In this document: positions 35,015-49,378 of the stretch, one piece after another
Layout of the letters: each line of letters begins with the position of its first letter
Numbering within the stretch: the stretch's first letter is position 1
From: Hevea brasiliensis
Lineage: Eukaryota > Streptophyta > Magnoliopsida > Malpighiales > Euphorbiaceae
Length of the DNA: 64,000 nucleotides
NCBI RefSeq assembly: GCF_030052815.1
Contig: NC_079501.1
Span: forward strand, 88,640,296-88,704,295
Direction of reading: 5' to 3'
Position numbers and translations under genes: made by a program
The notes under the pieces: generated by a model
Databases searched by the model: none
The model's input: the letters and a program-made list of their open reading frames with translations, nothing else
What the model was told of the DNA's origin: nothing

Positions 35015-38000
35015 TGTCACACCCTACTCCTCGTAAGATGTAACATGCTCCCGTAGTACATCTAATGAGGACCGTACTTCGCCTACCGGTAACCCATTAA
35101 ATATACTATAAGGGATTTTGAAACAATTTTCATTCATTATTAAATTGGTGGGTAAAATTTTCTCAGATATTAAAAACCTTTATTTAAAGTCCAAACATAA
35201 ATCAAATTTTTAGATATTTAAAATCTCCGCAATTTTTACAAAAATTTCGGCAGAGTGCCGTTTGTATTTTGAGAAAACAGTTCTTCAAAACCTAAAAATA
35301 AAAGCACTCCCAATATATTTCTCAACAACTTCTTTAAATTCATAATCATCCCAATCAATTTCAACACATTTATTAACTTCCAAAAATTCAATCCCATATT
35401 CAAGAATCATCAAAATACCATTATTCAAACTCATTTCACAAATTAGCATAAGCAACTCAATACACAGTTTAAATTAAATCAAATATGGAAACATCTCATT
35501 AAAGTAACAAAATTAATATTTACATTTATGGGAGCATTAAAAATTTAGTAGTGCAAAACTTTATAAGTACATAAAATCTCAAGATAATATTACAATAATT
35601 TGTATTTGATTATAGTCCAAAAATATATTACAAAAGAGTTGGTACAATTGCTCAAATGAAATTACATACATATAATTACAGAATTACATCAAAATCTAAT
35701 ATACAAGGTTATACCTACGATATACCCGAAGGTAGTCTCACTATGTCTTTTCAGTAATCCTGCTCAGCTGCTTTATATTTCTTTTCACCTGTGACAGCAT
35801 ACAAAGCTATCGCTGAGTGGTGAACTCAGTGATGCACAAACTAATAATTTAAAACTTAATACAAATTATGCTTGACAATTCATAACAAATAGAATTTTAA
35901 AATTTCTAAATTCTTCAAAATCCATGACCTTCAGAAATCAACATTTTCATTCATGCAAATTATTCATTTGAATAACATTTTGATCAAATAGTAACTATTT
36001 ATTTACATTTCTTTTAAATTCTGAAATAATATAAAAATTTTTGAATCACTAACAAATTATTTATTTCAATCACAATTTATCAAATTATGCATAATTTAAA
36101 GGGTGTTGCCAACAATTCACACAGTTTATCTCATGGCCCAAAATTCAAATAGATACCGTGTTGTACACCACGACATTTCACATTCTCCCAATAACCGAGG
36201 CTAAAAGGGAGAAACAAAGACTAGCTAGTATATATGAGTACTCATTCAATTTCTTCCCCAACTGGCAAGCCAGAGAGGAAGTAACTCGCCCCATCTAGTG
36301 GAGGAGATATCTCACTAGACAAGCTAATGAGAATTCACAACAAATTTTGCCATGTCAACTGTGGTTTCAAATCATATTCAAAACAATTTCTAATCACAAA
36401 GTGTTTACAAATCAACATATTTAATCATCATAAATTCATGCTCAAGGTTGGCAACACATCAAACTTAAAATTTACAATCCTCAAAACCATGCAATAAATC
36501 CTTAAATGCATAAGAAAATTTACATTTAATTTATACAAATTCATTCAACAAATTAAAATCCTCAATACAAAAAAATTATAAATCATAAAATAACTTGTTC
36601 AAATCAATTTAGGAATGAAAAGTAACAAAATAGTTAGTTGTGCATAAACCTTTGCCGAGTCGCCTCTCGGCCTTGACTCGATTCCTCGGGTTCTTTCCCA
36701 ATGTTCTTTTCCATTGAAACACACAGTTTCACAGTGTTTTAGTATTATAACTTAGCATAAATCCAAAAATAAATTTACATTCACTTATACCTAGCTCAAA
36801 TGTGCTAAACTTGACGTTCTTTAAATTTTGTGTTTCGGGGTTACAATTCACTAAATTATTCAAGTCAATTTATTGACTTTATAAGGCTTAATAGGTTTGG
36901 GAATTCCAACTTCACCCACATATCGCATTTTGGTCACTAAATTTGTTGGTTTTGGTTGTTTACTCAAATTCTAAGACTTTTAGGCAAATTTGATAATTTT
37001 CAGTTTTGATGTCTAAGATTTCACTGTTCCATTGGTCATGTTACTGTTGGAATTTGGAAAAACTTTCTTCATAGAAAATGTTCCCTATTGTCTTAAGTTT
37101 ATTATGCTTTTTGAATCACTCCAATTGGAGTTTTGTAGCTCAAGTTATAGCCATTTGAACCATAGCTGCCGGATTGGACTTAATTCAGATTTTCTGGGCA
37201 ATTTTGGTTCTGGCAGTTTTAGGTCACCAATTTTGGCTAGCTGAATGACTTGGTTAATGGAATAATTTGGGTTTGTGTTCCTCATAAAAGTTTTAGGTCT
37301 ATATCTCATCTGTCCAATGGTAAAATTTCAGGTCATTTAGACCTTCCTAGCTCAAGTTATGGCCAAATGAATAAACATTATTCATTTGGTTAGTTTGTAC
37401 AGGGCAGACTGTGATTTTCCAAGTTTGGTCAATTTGTGCATTAGGTTTTGGTCACTTTTTGGGCATGCTTCCTAAATGAAAATTGTGTCTTTCAGTGTCT
37501 ATTTTCTTTTCCAATTGGTCTCATACCAATTAGACTTGTAAATTTTTATTTTTGGTCCCTCAAAGGGACCTTGGTCATGCTGCCTGCAGCATGACCACAT
37601 TGAATCCGAGTTTGGCCTTAACTCCAACCATTCCAACACACTTCATTTGGTCACAATTGACCATTTCTCACTTCATACCAGGTCAAAGACATTATTTACC
37701 AATTTCTCACATTTTTGGTCTCTAAACCCTAATGTCCAAAACCCTAATTCACAAACTCTTGCATTTAACTATTTCAAGCCTTTAATCATAATTACTTAAC
37801 TAATTGAGGTTCATATACCCATTCAAATCAATCAAACCATGCAATAATACATCCAAACACATGTTGGCTGAAATTTCAGTTTGGTCCTTCAACAAATTTT
37901 TCTTTTATTTAAAGTTTATTTACAAGTTCAATAAGTTAAAAATGTAGAAATCAAACTAAAATTATCAAGTTTGCTTACTAACCTTTCTTAGAATTTCAAA

Positions 38001-38866
38001 TCCTCCAAATCTCTATATTTTTTTCTTTTTTCCTCTTTCAATCTTCTTCTTAGGTTGAGATAACAAGCCCTAATGAGGTTTTATGGAAGCTATTAAGGTT
38101 TAGTGAAGAAATTTAAGCTTGAGTGCAAGCTTTAATGGAGGACATCCATGGAGAGGTGAGGGAGAGAGTGAGGGCGGCAAGGGATGAGGAAGAAGAAAAC
38201 TTAGTTTATTTTTTTTTTCTTTTCTTTTCCTTTCTTTTTTATGTCTTAGGAAGACCAAAATATCTAATTAATTGAATTTATTAATTATACTATTTATGGC
38301 ATCATGCATGATGTCATCTCCCTTCACTTTTTCATTTTTCTCCTTTTTTTTATTTTTCTATTAGTTCTTTAATTTAATTCCTGACTCTGAAATTTTCTTT
38401 TCTCCGATTTTATTTGACAGTTAGGTCAGGAGTCAGCTTTCGGGGTCAATTGACCAAATTGCCCCTCGCTGGTTTACCCGGTTTGCAAATAATTCAATAT
38501 TTCTTTCGGCTCCCTAACCTAATTATTTGACTGACTTAACAATTCTTTTTCGTGATTTTCTCTTTTCCACTGTGTTCATAAGTGTCCTAAGGACTGCGGC
38601 GTCAGATTTTATAGTTCGAAATTTGACTTTAAATCGACTTCGCAGTCGTTTCCGAGAATGTCACCCATTGCTGTGACTCTCGGCTCGTTTAACTTCTTAT
38701 GTTCTATTTTTCTTATTTATACTTAACTAATTGGCAATTACTAATTATTTGTGTTTATAGGTTATCTAATTGTCTTAAGTGTGGTTCTAATTCTCTTAAT
38801 TGTCCAAACCGACTCCGGTCACCAGAACAGTGAAATATACCAGGCTATACAAATAGGGGTGTTACA
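35015..38866 (-). repeat. Element D 5' LTR (3852 bp)
   Basis: It runs from TGTCACACCCTACTCC to GGGTGTTACA and is collinear with 28214-31989. It keeps the ~70 bases lost from the other LTR and has a longer TGGTCATGCTGCC stretch near 37570. It has one TGATGTCA array unit fewer (38299-38316). The cassette is at about 38650-38697 and the donor-like GTTAGTAA at 37982. ORFs within it are not genes. Confidence 0.92.
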
Positions 38867-41812
38867 TATCGATTGTCTTCAAAATATATCACTCAATAAC
38901 TTCATTCATTTTTCATTAAAGTAAAATCAAATTACATTCATCATCCAAAATATACACGAGAAAATCTAAATTAATATTATTACAAACTCTATACAAGTGC
39001 TCATGACCAGTTTATACATATATTTACATACACCAAAATAAATGTTACAATCAGGGTATAAAATATACCCGATAAAACTTCAGGGATGTGGCTCCAAGAT
39101 CTTCAGTAGCTCACTTTGCTGCTCCTCTAGTCTCTATATCTGCGACAGCAATAACAGCCATTGCTGAGTACTATGACTCAGTGGTGCACAACATACTAAA
39201 ATAATATTTATGTATAATTCAAATCACATTTATTCAAATACAGTACTGAAAATGAAAGACAGATATAAAACATGATTTATAAACTTTTAGTCTAAACAAT
39301 TTCATTTAGGAAATCTCAAAACGAATTTTATAAAAATACACAGTTATATCATGCCATTCAGAACAATATTCATCTCAATAGCCAGAGGCTTATGAGAAAT
39401 CACAAGGCTAGCTAGCTCAAACTATGGGTACCCATTCAAATTTCTTACTCTATTGGCACACACCTCAACACTTCAGCTAGAGAGGGAATCAAAATTCAAA
39501 ACTATTTCCTCCCACTAGTCATGCTAGTGAGGTATTCAAATATATGGTCATGTCACTATGGTTCCAAAACTATCTTAACAATTTATCAAACATTTACTGA
39601 CAATTAAAATACATATCATTAAATTTCCCACAATTTTGATCAAAAGCATAGTGTACATTTCAATCATCATTTTGCATTATCAATAAACCACAAATCATTT
39701 CATGCACTTTGCAAAGGAATTTTAAAGGATATTTATGTTGTGCACAAACCTTATGCGAGTCGCCTCTTAGCCTTGACTCGATTCCTCGGGTTTTTTCCTG
39801 GTATTCTTTTCAACTGAAATACACAGTTTCACAGGGTTTCAGTGTCATAATTTATCATAAGTCCAAAAATAAATTCAAATCTATTGATATCTAACCTAAA
39901 TATGCTTAACTTAACGTTCTTTAAAATTTGTATTTTGGTGTTTCTATTCATGATACTATTCAAGTCAATTTATTGACTTTCTAATGCTTAATAGGTATGG
40001 GAATTCTAATTTCACCCACGTACCAGATTTTGGTTACCTAATTTATTGGTTTTGGTTGTTTTCTCAAACTTTAAGTTTCTTAGGTGAAACTTCCAAAATT
40101 TCAGATTTGGTGCCCTATTTTGCACTGTTCCATTGGTCAAGTTGCTGTGGTAATTTGGCTAAGTTTTCTTCATAGAAGTTGTTCCTTATTGTATTAACTT
40201 TATTTCACTTTTTGAATCACTCCATTTGGAGTTTTGTAGCCCTAGTTATGGCCATTTGAACATGGCTGGCCGGATTTGTTGTTACCCAGAATTTTGGGCA
40301 TTTCCTGGATTTTGGCACTTTTTATACATTGACTGCAGGTGATTTTTCAAATAGGTTATGGTCAAAATTTGGGTTTGTTTTCTTCATGAAAGTTGTGGGG
40401 CTACATCTCAGCTTTCTATCGGTATAAAATTCAGGTCATTTGGACCTTCCTAGACCAAGTTATGGTCATTTATGTAACTACTGTTCATTTGGTCATTTTT
40501 GTACAGGTCAGTGTGCCCAATTCTGGATTTGACCTAATTGTTCACTAAGTTATGGTCACTTTTGGGCATGATTCCTAAATGAAAAATGTGCCATTTTGTG
40601 TCTAGCTTCATTCCTAATTGGCCTCACACCAATTGGGTTGGTAAATTTTTAGTTTTGGTCCCTGAAAGGGACCTAGGTCAAGCTGCCTGCAAACCAACCC
40701 TAACTAATCCGAATTGAAACGTGTTTCCAAAAATTTACACACCACAAATGGTCACAATTGACCATTTCTCAACTCAAATAAGGCCAACTACATCAATTGA
40801 CCAATTCTCAAATTTTTTTCTAATTTTTCACAAGTTCAAAACCCTAATTACATAAATTTCAACTCTAATGCAATTTAAAGTGTATATTCATGATCTATAC
40901 ACCTAATTCACCTCAAATAACCATTCAAACACCTCAAACTCATTCATTTCAAACCCTAACCCTAGCTGGCTGAAATTCCTATTTGATCCCCCAACAAATA
41001 TTTTCTTTTGATTTTAAGTTAAAATCTAAGTTACTTGAGTCATAAACACAACAATTAAACTTAAATTTCCAAGTACAAGTGCTTACCTCCACTAGAGTTT
41101 TCAATTCTTCCCTTCCTTCAATTTCTCTCTTTCTTTGCTTCTTCACTCTTCTTGTCTGGGTTAATTTAGAAGCTTACTAGGGTTTAAGGTTAAATTTTGT
41201 GAGAGAAAATCAAGTTATTCGAGGTTGAATAACTCTTCAATAGTGGACATTAATGGAGATGTGAGGAAGAGAGGGTTTGGCCGGCTTGGATAAAGGAAGA
41301 AGAGAGTGATTTTTCTTTTTTCTTTTAATCATTTATGTCTTTTAATTATTAGGATTTATCCCCAAAATTTCAATTTTTTTAAATATTAGATTTATTTCAT
41401 CATGCTTATGTCATGCATGATGTAAATAAAACTTTTTCTTTCTTTTGTATTTATTTTTTCATTAGTTCTTTAATTTAATTCTTGATCCCGAAATTTTCTT
41501 TTCTTTGATTTTATTTAACAATTAGGTCAGGATCAGCTCTAGGGGTGAATTGACCAAATTGCCCCTTGCCGGTTCGATCCGGTTTATAAATAATTCAATA
41601 TTTTTTTTCGGATCCCTAACCTAATTATTTGACTTGTTTATTTTTTTTTTTTTGTGATTTTCTTTTTTCCACTGTATTTGCAATAGTCTTAAGGACTACA
41701 GCGTCACATTTTACGATTTGAAATTTGAGTTTAGATTGACCTCGCAGTCATTTCCCGAGAAGGTCACCCATCATTGTGACTCCCGGCTCATTTAACTTTT
41801 TGTGTTCTGTTT
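38867..41812 (-). mobile_element. Solo LTR C, part 2 of 3
   Basis: This is the main body of C, from the D target duplication to the F target duplication ctgtt (41808-41812). It follows the element B LTR (GCTCACTTTGCTGCTCCTCTAG near 39100, GAGTCGCCTCTTAGCCTTGACTC near 39760). It includes a partial TGATGTCA array (41398-41422), a donor-like GGAG|GTAAGCAC at 41086 and the cassette (about 41754-41803). Confidence 0.9.
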
Positions 41813-44105
41813 GTCACACCTTACCCCTCTGTAAGGCATAACATGATCCCATAGTATACTTAATGAATTACCAAACTTCGTCTATTGATAACCCATTAAA
41901 TACACTACAAGGGATTTTAAATCTTTTTTTTTTCTTTTTACAGTGGTGAGCACTTTTGACAGGTGTTAAATTTTTTTTTTTTTTTAACTAAAGTGAAATC
42001 AAATAACAAATCTGAAGTATCAATAATTTATGTAAAAATTTCAGCAAAGTGCTGTCTGTATTTGGAGCAAAACAGTTCTTCAAAAACCTGTAAAAAATAC
42101 TTCCAATATATTTGTTCAATTCCAAACTTTAATATGGCTCAACTCAAATTAGTATCTTCAACACAATTTAAACTCAATTCAATATCATTTTCAGCAATTC
42201 CAAAGATAAAGTGCAAAATAAATGAGTATTTCAAAAGCTGAAATAAGAGAATTGTAATACAACATTTTGATAGGCCAAAATAATTTACAACTGCTCAAGA
42301 CCAAGTATAATATATATATACAGTTCACATACATTACAACAAAAATTACAAGGAGGTGGTATACTCAAAATACCAGGCAAAATCCTAAAAGTATAGCACA
42401 AGCAGCCTACTTTTTTGCTTTATCTGTCTGTCTACCTGTGACAGCAATGAAAAAGCTATCGCTAAGTAAAATTTACTCAGTGGTACACAATAATAATTTA
42501 AAATGCGGTTTATAAAACTTTTATTGACAATTGTTAATTCAAATAATTCACAATTTTATGTCACAATTTTCAAAGCTCATATAACACAAATATGATCAAA
42601 CAATTTAATAACACAGTGTTGTCAATCAATAACACAACTTAGGTCATGACATAAATTTTTCCAAACATGTCGTGTTGTACACCACTACAAGGCATACTCA
42701 CCCCACTAATCGAAATCAATGAGGGAGGTGGCTAGCTAAATAATGAGTACTCATCCATACTCACCTCAGATTGGCAAGTCAAAAAGGGAGGAATATAGTC
42801 ATACTCACCCCATAAATGGAGGAGGAACATAGTGATATTGCCATGCCAAGTGTGAATCAAAAATAATTTCAAATCACAATATTTAAATATTTCATATAAA
42901 CCACAAATCGCATTTTATCTCAAAATTTCCATTCACAAAGTAGGCAACACAATAATTTCCAAACAAAATTTCGAAAGCCAAAACAATAAAAAATTATTCA
43001 TAACTCATTTCTCCAAATAAATTTTCTAGTAAAAGCAGTGAATATAAAAAGTATTATGCACAGACCTTATTTGAGTCGCCTCTAGGCCTTGACTCAATGT
43101 TCCTTATGCTTTTTAATATCTTTTTCAACTGAAACACATAATTTAAAGTGTTTCAGTACTCAGTTAAATTGTTTCTAACAATAAAATCCAATATCTAAAC
43201 TTTCTTGGTACTATCCCCTTCAATTCATTTCATTAGTCAACCTATAATATTGACCATTAATACACACTAGGTGAATTAATTTTAATGTTCCCAATTTGTC
43301 ACATTTTATAGTCTCTAAGTGTTGGTATATGTTACCAATTTTATTTTAAAGCTTATTGCATTTTATTGCCATTTTTCAGATTTCATGACCAATGTTTACT
43401 GTCTATTGGACCAAGCTACAATATAAATTTAATAGATTTCTCTTCATTAAATTGTTTCTCATTGTGTCTTCTTTAATTTCCTTTTTGAATCACTCCATTT
43501 GGAGTTTTATAGCTCAAGTTATGGTCAATTAATCATAACTAGGTCAAATCTAAATTTTAGTTTCCTTTTTAGGCATTTTCGGTTCTGAATTTACTAATTT
43601 ATTTGGACTATTTGTAATCACATTGAGGTCTAGCATTCTTCATAAGTATTGTTGCCTTATGTCTTAGGGACAACTAAAAATTTTGCTTACCATTTTTCAA
43701 GTCTTATAGAATTCTTTATAGACAAATTATTAACTTGGACTCAAAGGTCCTATATTGGCAAGGTCCTCAATTAGGTCAATGTCTTTGACCTTAAATTCTA
43801 ACCTTATACATTTACAATTTGAGGAAGTTGTCTAAAACAATATTTTAGGTCTCTTTCTTAGCTTTCCAGATTGGTATGGCTCAATTAAATTGGGCACTTT
43901 TGGTGGGAGATATGCTTATTTGAATTTTCTGGATTTTATAGTCAAATGTGCTAATTCCAGATTTAGTGTGCCAAATTAATCAAGTTAATTGACCTAGTTT
44001 CCTTGATTTTTAGGTTTTGATCAAATTACCAATATTGTAGATCTATGTCTTATTGAAATTTTGGGACTGATTTCATGTCATTTGGAGTTCTATGGACCAA
44101 GTTAT
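41813..44105 (-). mobile_element. Solo LTR F, part 1 of 2
   Basis: It starts TGTCACACCTTACCCC after target duplication ctgtt (41808-41812; partner 49216-49220). It continues at 47269-49215. Without G the total is about 4.24 kb, similar in length to the E LTR (4274). This end (the LTR 3' end on the minus strand) is of the B/C/D type. No interior sequence is present, so it is a solo LTR. Confidence 0.9.
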
Positions 44106-47100
44106 TGTGACACCCCTTACCCGTCTACAAGATAGCCGAGTAAGATATGTCACACAGTGTATCGGAACACCCTATTTTATTTCAGTCATTTTTATTCTTT
44201 CTTAATTTATTTATTTATAGTTATGAAGTACAATTGGTGAAGTATGATTTATTTAAGTCATTTATGGAAAACATCAATTTATTTGAGGTTCCACAAATTT
44301 TATAGAAAATCCGGCAGAGTACCAGATAAAAATGGAGAAAACAGTTCTTCAGAACCTATGAAAAACACTTCCAAAATTTTCAATCATTCCCAAATCCAAT
44401 TTATCAACAAAATCTCAATATTTTTCAATAACAATTCCATTTCTCATTCATTCATTTCATATGATATTCATATGCAAGTCATAGATAAATATTCAATGTT
44501 TCATTCATAAACACAATTCCCACTATTTAACATCAATACCAAAATACATTACATAAGTCTTAATTACACATGAGAAAATAAAAATTAATTACAAAATACC
44601 AAAATAAAACCTAGTGTCCTACCAATACACTGAAGACGGTGAGGTGACACGGACACTATGTAGAGCTGTAGATGATCTCACCTAGTCTGTGGTTTACTGG
44701 GCTCTCTATCGGTCTCTCTAGAACCTACGCGTGGCAAAAAGCAACGCGCTAAGCAATAATACTTAGTGGTGCCAATAATAGAATAAAAAGAAATAACAAA
44801 AAATAAATATGCAGTGCATGTTCTGATGTCTTATGTAGATAATTTTTTGATCATTATTGGTAATCTTATTTATTATATACTTGTTATATTCATTATTTCT
44901 TTAAATTTATCCACTTTCATTTTTTTGGTTGCCCAAGTAACCTATACTGGATGACTGGACTGGATAAATGGGTAAACTGGCACTGGGTATCATGTACCTC
45001 GGGCCGTCACACCATCGGTCACATATGTATCTCCTGGTGTGCAAAAAAATAGCTAATAAGCTATAATAAACGTTAGGCACAAGGCCAAGTATCATCACAA
45101 TGTCAGAATGACTAAAAGCTATAAAATTACAGAATGGCATAATGCCATGTGCAGTACTGCTAACTGAACCCTATTGGCATGCCAATCTATCCAAACAAAT
45201 CTTGCTAGGTCTACTAGGGCATGTTACACTTTTTAATTTTTCAAATCTTGAAATTTAAGTTTAGGTGTTACTATTCATTTCATTAGTCAACTAAAATGTT
45301 GACTTTTGCATAGACAATAGGTACATTGGTTCTAATACTCCCAACATACCACATTTTGCATTCTAAAATTGTTGGTATTGGTTGCCAATACCATTTCTAA
45401 GCTTAGTGTTAATTATTCACAATTTTCAGATTTTAAGCCTTATGTTTACTATTCCATTGGTCATTTGTACAGTAGGAATTTGGAAAAGTTGTCTTCATGA
45501 AAGTTGTTACTTATTGTGTCTAATTACATTTCTTTTTTCGAATCACTCCATTTGGAGTTTTGTAGCTCAAGTTATGGCCTAAACACCATAGTTGGCCGGA
45601 TTGGAAATTTCCAGATTTTCTGGATTGAACCAAATCTATAGTGTTTTGTGCACTGACTGCAAGTCAATTTTTCAACATGTTATGATCAAAATTTGGGTTT
45701 GATTTCTTCATGAAAGTTGTAGGTCTATGTCTCAGCTTTCTGCTAGTAAATTTTAGGTCAATTGGACCTTTCTATACCAAGTTATGTCCAAATGAATAAA
45801 CACTGTTCATTTGATCATTTTGCCCAGGCAGAATGCAAGTCACCCGGATTAGGGCAATTTTTAGGTCAACTTGGTTTGGTTTTCTGGGCAGGGTTTCTAT
45901 ACCAAAGTTGTGCCATTATGTGTCTAATTTCATGTCCAATTAGCCTTGCACAAATTGAACCTCTACAACTCCATTTATAATTGCCCAAACCTGCTGGACT
46001 CATACTCAGTCCTGTAGGTCACCAAGGGCTGCACACCAAATTTCAACTCCAACATCCTTACTCACTTCAATTCCTCCTCACACACATTCAAATGGTGACT
46101 AATTGACCATTACAAGGTTAATGAACCATCACATGAGTAAACCCTAGAATTATTCAAGTGTATAAAATTTTCATTTCATACATGCACAATTCTTGCATTT
46201 CACTTACTTAATTATGTTCAATCCCTCATCCACTACCAAAGGCTGCTCATAACCATTTTTCTACCAAGCAAAATCATCAAACCCTAACTAATACTAACTG
46301 CTGAAATTTGTAAGGTGCACACACACACTTGTTTGTTTTATTTTCTTATATTTCCTACACAATTCATGCCATTAAACATGAATTAAAGCAAAAGGAGTAA
46401 GAGTTGGACACTAACGATGTTGGAGCAGAATTTCAAGCTATCCAAACTTCTTTTTTTCTTCCTCTTTTGGCTACCTAGAGGATGTTCAAGTTGGAAGGTT
46501 AATTTTTTATGAAGCTAGGTAAGGGTTTCAAGTGAGATTTGGCGAGGTTTAAAGCTTTGGTAAGCTTTAATGGAGGTTGGGTATGGAGGAGAGGGAAACG
46601 GCTGGTTGGGTGAATGAGATGAATTCTAATTGCTTTTGTTTATTTTTGTCTCAATTATCCCTTTTTAATAAGTTGGGTTAATTGTGATTGGTGGGGAGGG
46701 TTTTAATGACATAAACAATGAGGTAAAAATTCACATTTAACTCATTTTCTCTTCTTTTCTTCTCGACTCATTTGCAATTTAATTTTTAGCAATATTTATT
46801 CACATTTTATGTCATATAAATTATTTATTTAACTGGACAAGTCGGTCAAAAATCACCTCTGAAGGCGAAATGACCAAAATGCCCTCCATTTGGCTTAACA
46901 GACTAAAATTATTTGTATCGATTGAAAATTTTTTCTAAGCATTTTATTGACATTCTAATATCTTAGAAACCTCAATGACCCTTCTCTTAAGTCCCAAAAA
47001 TTATTTTATGAATTTTCTCCCGGGTCTAGGGCTCCTAGTTGCAAGAACCGCAACTTCCCACTGGGTTACCCATCGCTAGGGTACTGGCTTATTTAACTTG

Positions 47101-47268
47101 GTTGTATTTTATTTCTAAATTTTTTTCTAAATTTTTCTTATTAATATTTGAGTTAATTATGGTTCCTCACTTTAGTTTAAATATTTTTTCGGACGTTCTA
47201 GCTGTCCGGACCGACACTGATCACCGAAACAGTAGAATGTACGGAGTTGCTACAGGGAGGGTGTTACA
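44106..47268 (-). mobile_element. Solo LTR G (A family, 3163 bp)
   Basis: It runs from TGTGACACCCCTTACC to GGGTGTTACA. It is the reverse complement of an A-type LTR (3127 bases in A) and is flanked by a perfect target duplication gttat (44101-44105 and 47269-47273). The cassette is at about 47053-47098 and a donor-like GTTAGTGTCC at about 46414. It sits inside F, making it the innermost element of the middle nest. No gene inside. Confidence 0.93.
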
Positions 47269-49215
47269 GTTATGGTCATTTTACTATTGCTAGTCAAGTT
47301 GCACTTATATTGCAAAGTTTAGGTCATTTTTAGGTCAAAGTCAATTCGGTTAGTTTTTGTAACCCAACTTTGGTGATCATTTTGACTTGGTAATTGGCAA
47401 TTCTGGGCTTGGTGGTCTTCACCAAAGTTGTAGCCCTATGTCTAAGCTTTCCAAGGGTATAAATTTTAGGTCATTTGGACCTGTTTTGAGTGAGTTATGG
47501 CCAAAAGACTGATTACTGTTCATATGGTCAAATCCTGGGTTCACATTTTAGGCAATCCAGATTTGGTTACTTTTTAGGTAATTTACTAGGCAGAATTTAG
47601 GCAAGACCTATATATGAAAGTTGGCCTATTTTATGTCTAGTTTTGCCTCCAATTGGCCTCATACCAATTGGGATCACACAATTAGGGTTATAAGCTCAAT
47701 TACATACTGTCCTTAAATAGATTGCTCAAACACCAACCAAATGCACATTCACCATGCTATAAGTTCATTTCTCATACCCAATTCTAAATTGGTATCATAC
47801 CATGACCATTCATCACATCACATTTTGGTCACTTAGGGCAGAATATAACAATTCTTAATACACACATTACAACTTTAATTCTCAAAGTTACATTCAACAC
47901 AATATATATACATGTAATCACTTAATTTGTTACATACACTTCTACTATCACTTCATATACATTGCCCTCAAACCATCACTAACGGAATTCATTAATTAAT
48001 TTCATGAGATCAAACACTAATCCATGCTCTTCAAGGCTGCCAAAAATGATAGTTTGCTAAGGCTTTTAAATATACTTTCCAAACCCCTAAATTCAAGTGC
48101 TCAATATTCATACATGGGAAGTAAGTTGCTAATACATTAATTTAACCAAATCAATCCTAATTCCCATCACTTACATGTAGGAAAAACTCAAGCAAACTCA
48201 CCTCCCATGGTTGCCAAAAATGGGCAGATTGCAAACTCAATAATTTCTTTCAAAATTTTCAACCAAAAATACTCTCCATAACCTCAACACAAACTTTAGT
48301 TAAGCAAGGGAAGAAAATAAGCACTTACCTCTTATTGGAGCTTGCTAAAACCTCACTAAAACTCATTCTTTTTGATCCCAATATGCTGCCCAAGGTGTGT
48401 AGGCAAGGATTAATGAAGGAATTTGAGTGGAAATTGGCTTGATGATGATTGCATGAAGCTTCCTTCCATGGCCGGCTATGGAGTTTTCATGGAGAAGAAA
48501 AATCATTTCGGCAAAGTGAAATGAAGGAGATGAAGATGATGAAAATATGGCTGTCCACTTTGTCTCATATGCTTATATATGTCCCACTAAGATCCATCAA
48601 CATTAGTTTAATGATATTATAATTAAAGTTTCTAATTATCTTAAATTCTACCCCTTAATTTCTCTTAATCACATTTTATCTTTAATCTCATTTTTCATTC
48701 AATTTTTCAAAATGTACTACCACTTATTTTTCATGGACATTTAGGTCAAAAGCCAACTCTAAGTGTCAAATGATCAAAATGCCCCTCTTTGGGTTGTATT
48801 CCCAATTTTCCGGTAACATCGATTTTTATCGATTTCTTGAATTTTCACTTTTCTTTGTACTAATTCATTAATTTTTCTTGGACATTTCTAATATTAATTA
48901 TACTTCAATAAGTCTTTAATTATGTCTTAAAACTTAATTTCGAGGGTTTTCCGCGGTCCCAGGGTCAGCTATTGCCTACTCCGTAACTTCCCGGTGCGGT
49001 CACCTATTTCTGCGATGCTGGCTCGTTTAACCTAGTTTCATTTCCTTTCTTTTATTTTTTCTTAATTTTTCTTGTATTTTATTTTTATTTATTTCATCAT
49101 TTTATACCTGTTTACTATCACCGGAGTGTAGTTTCAGACATCCTGACTTGCCCGGACTGACTTTAGGTCACCGGAGCAGCAGAAGGTACGAACTACATAA
49201 AGTGAGGGCGTTACA
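47269..49215 (-). mobile_element. Solo LTR F, part 2 of 2
   Basis: It ends GGGCGTTACA followed by ctgtt. On the minus strand the LTR start resembles the E LTR start (CAAGTCAGGATGTCTG, ACTACACTCCGGTGATAG). It holds the cassette (about 48989-49030), a TATATAAG box (about 48572-48580), a CT-rich leader and a donor-like AAGAG|GTAAGTGC at 48328/48329. Confidence 0.9.
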
Positions 49216-49378
49216 CTGTTTTTCTTCTTTATACTTAACTATTTGGCAATTACTAATTATTTGGGTTTAAGGCTTAACTATGTGTCTTAGACGTGGTTCT
49301 AATCCTCTTACTTGTTCGGACCGACACCGGTCACCGGAACAGTGAAATATACCAGGCTATGCAAATAGGTGTTTTACA
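49216..49378 (-). mobile_element. Solo LTR C, part 3 of 3
   Basis: This is the last 163 bases of C, with the LTR terminus motif GACCGACACCGGTCACCGG and the end GTTTTACA. It is followed by target duplication acact (49379-49383), which matches 27833-27837 on the far side of 21.5 kb of insertions. Confidence 0.93.

Larger units (their letters stand above)
28214..38866 (-). mobile_element. Element D: Ty3 element with decayed interior
   Basis: This 10.65-kb element has two LTRs (28214-31989 and 35015-38866), a primer-binding site, a polypurine tract and target duplication catcg (28209-28213) versus tatcg (38867-38871). It sits inside solo LTR C. Its interior is only 3025 bases and has no intact gene. 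The LTRs differ by about 3% in the part I compared, yet the interior is far more decayed than that of A or B. That suggests it moved as an already defective element using proteins from others. Confidence 0.9.

Noticed and set aside
34675..35036. Two overlapping plus-strand ORFs
   Set aside because: They are antisense to the D gag remnant and run into the LTR; frames are not kept in element B.
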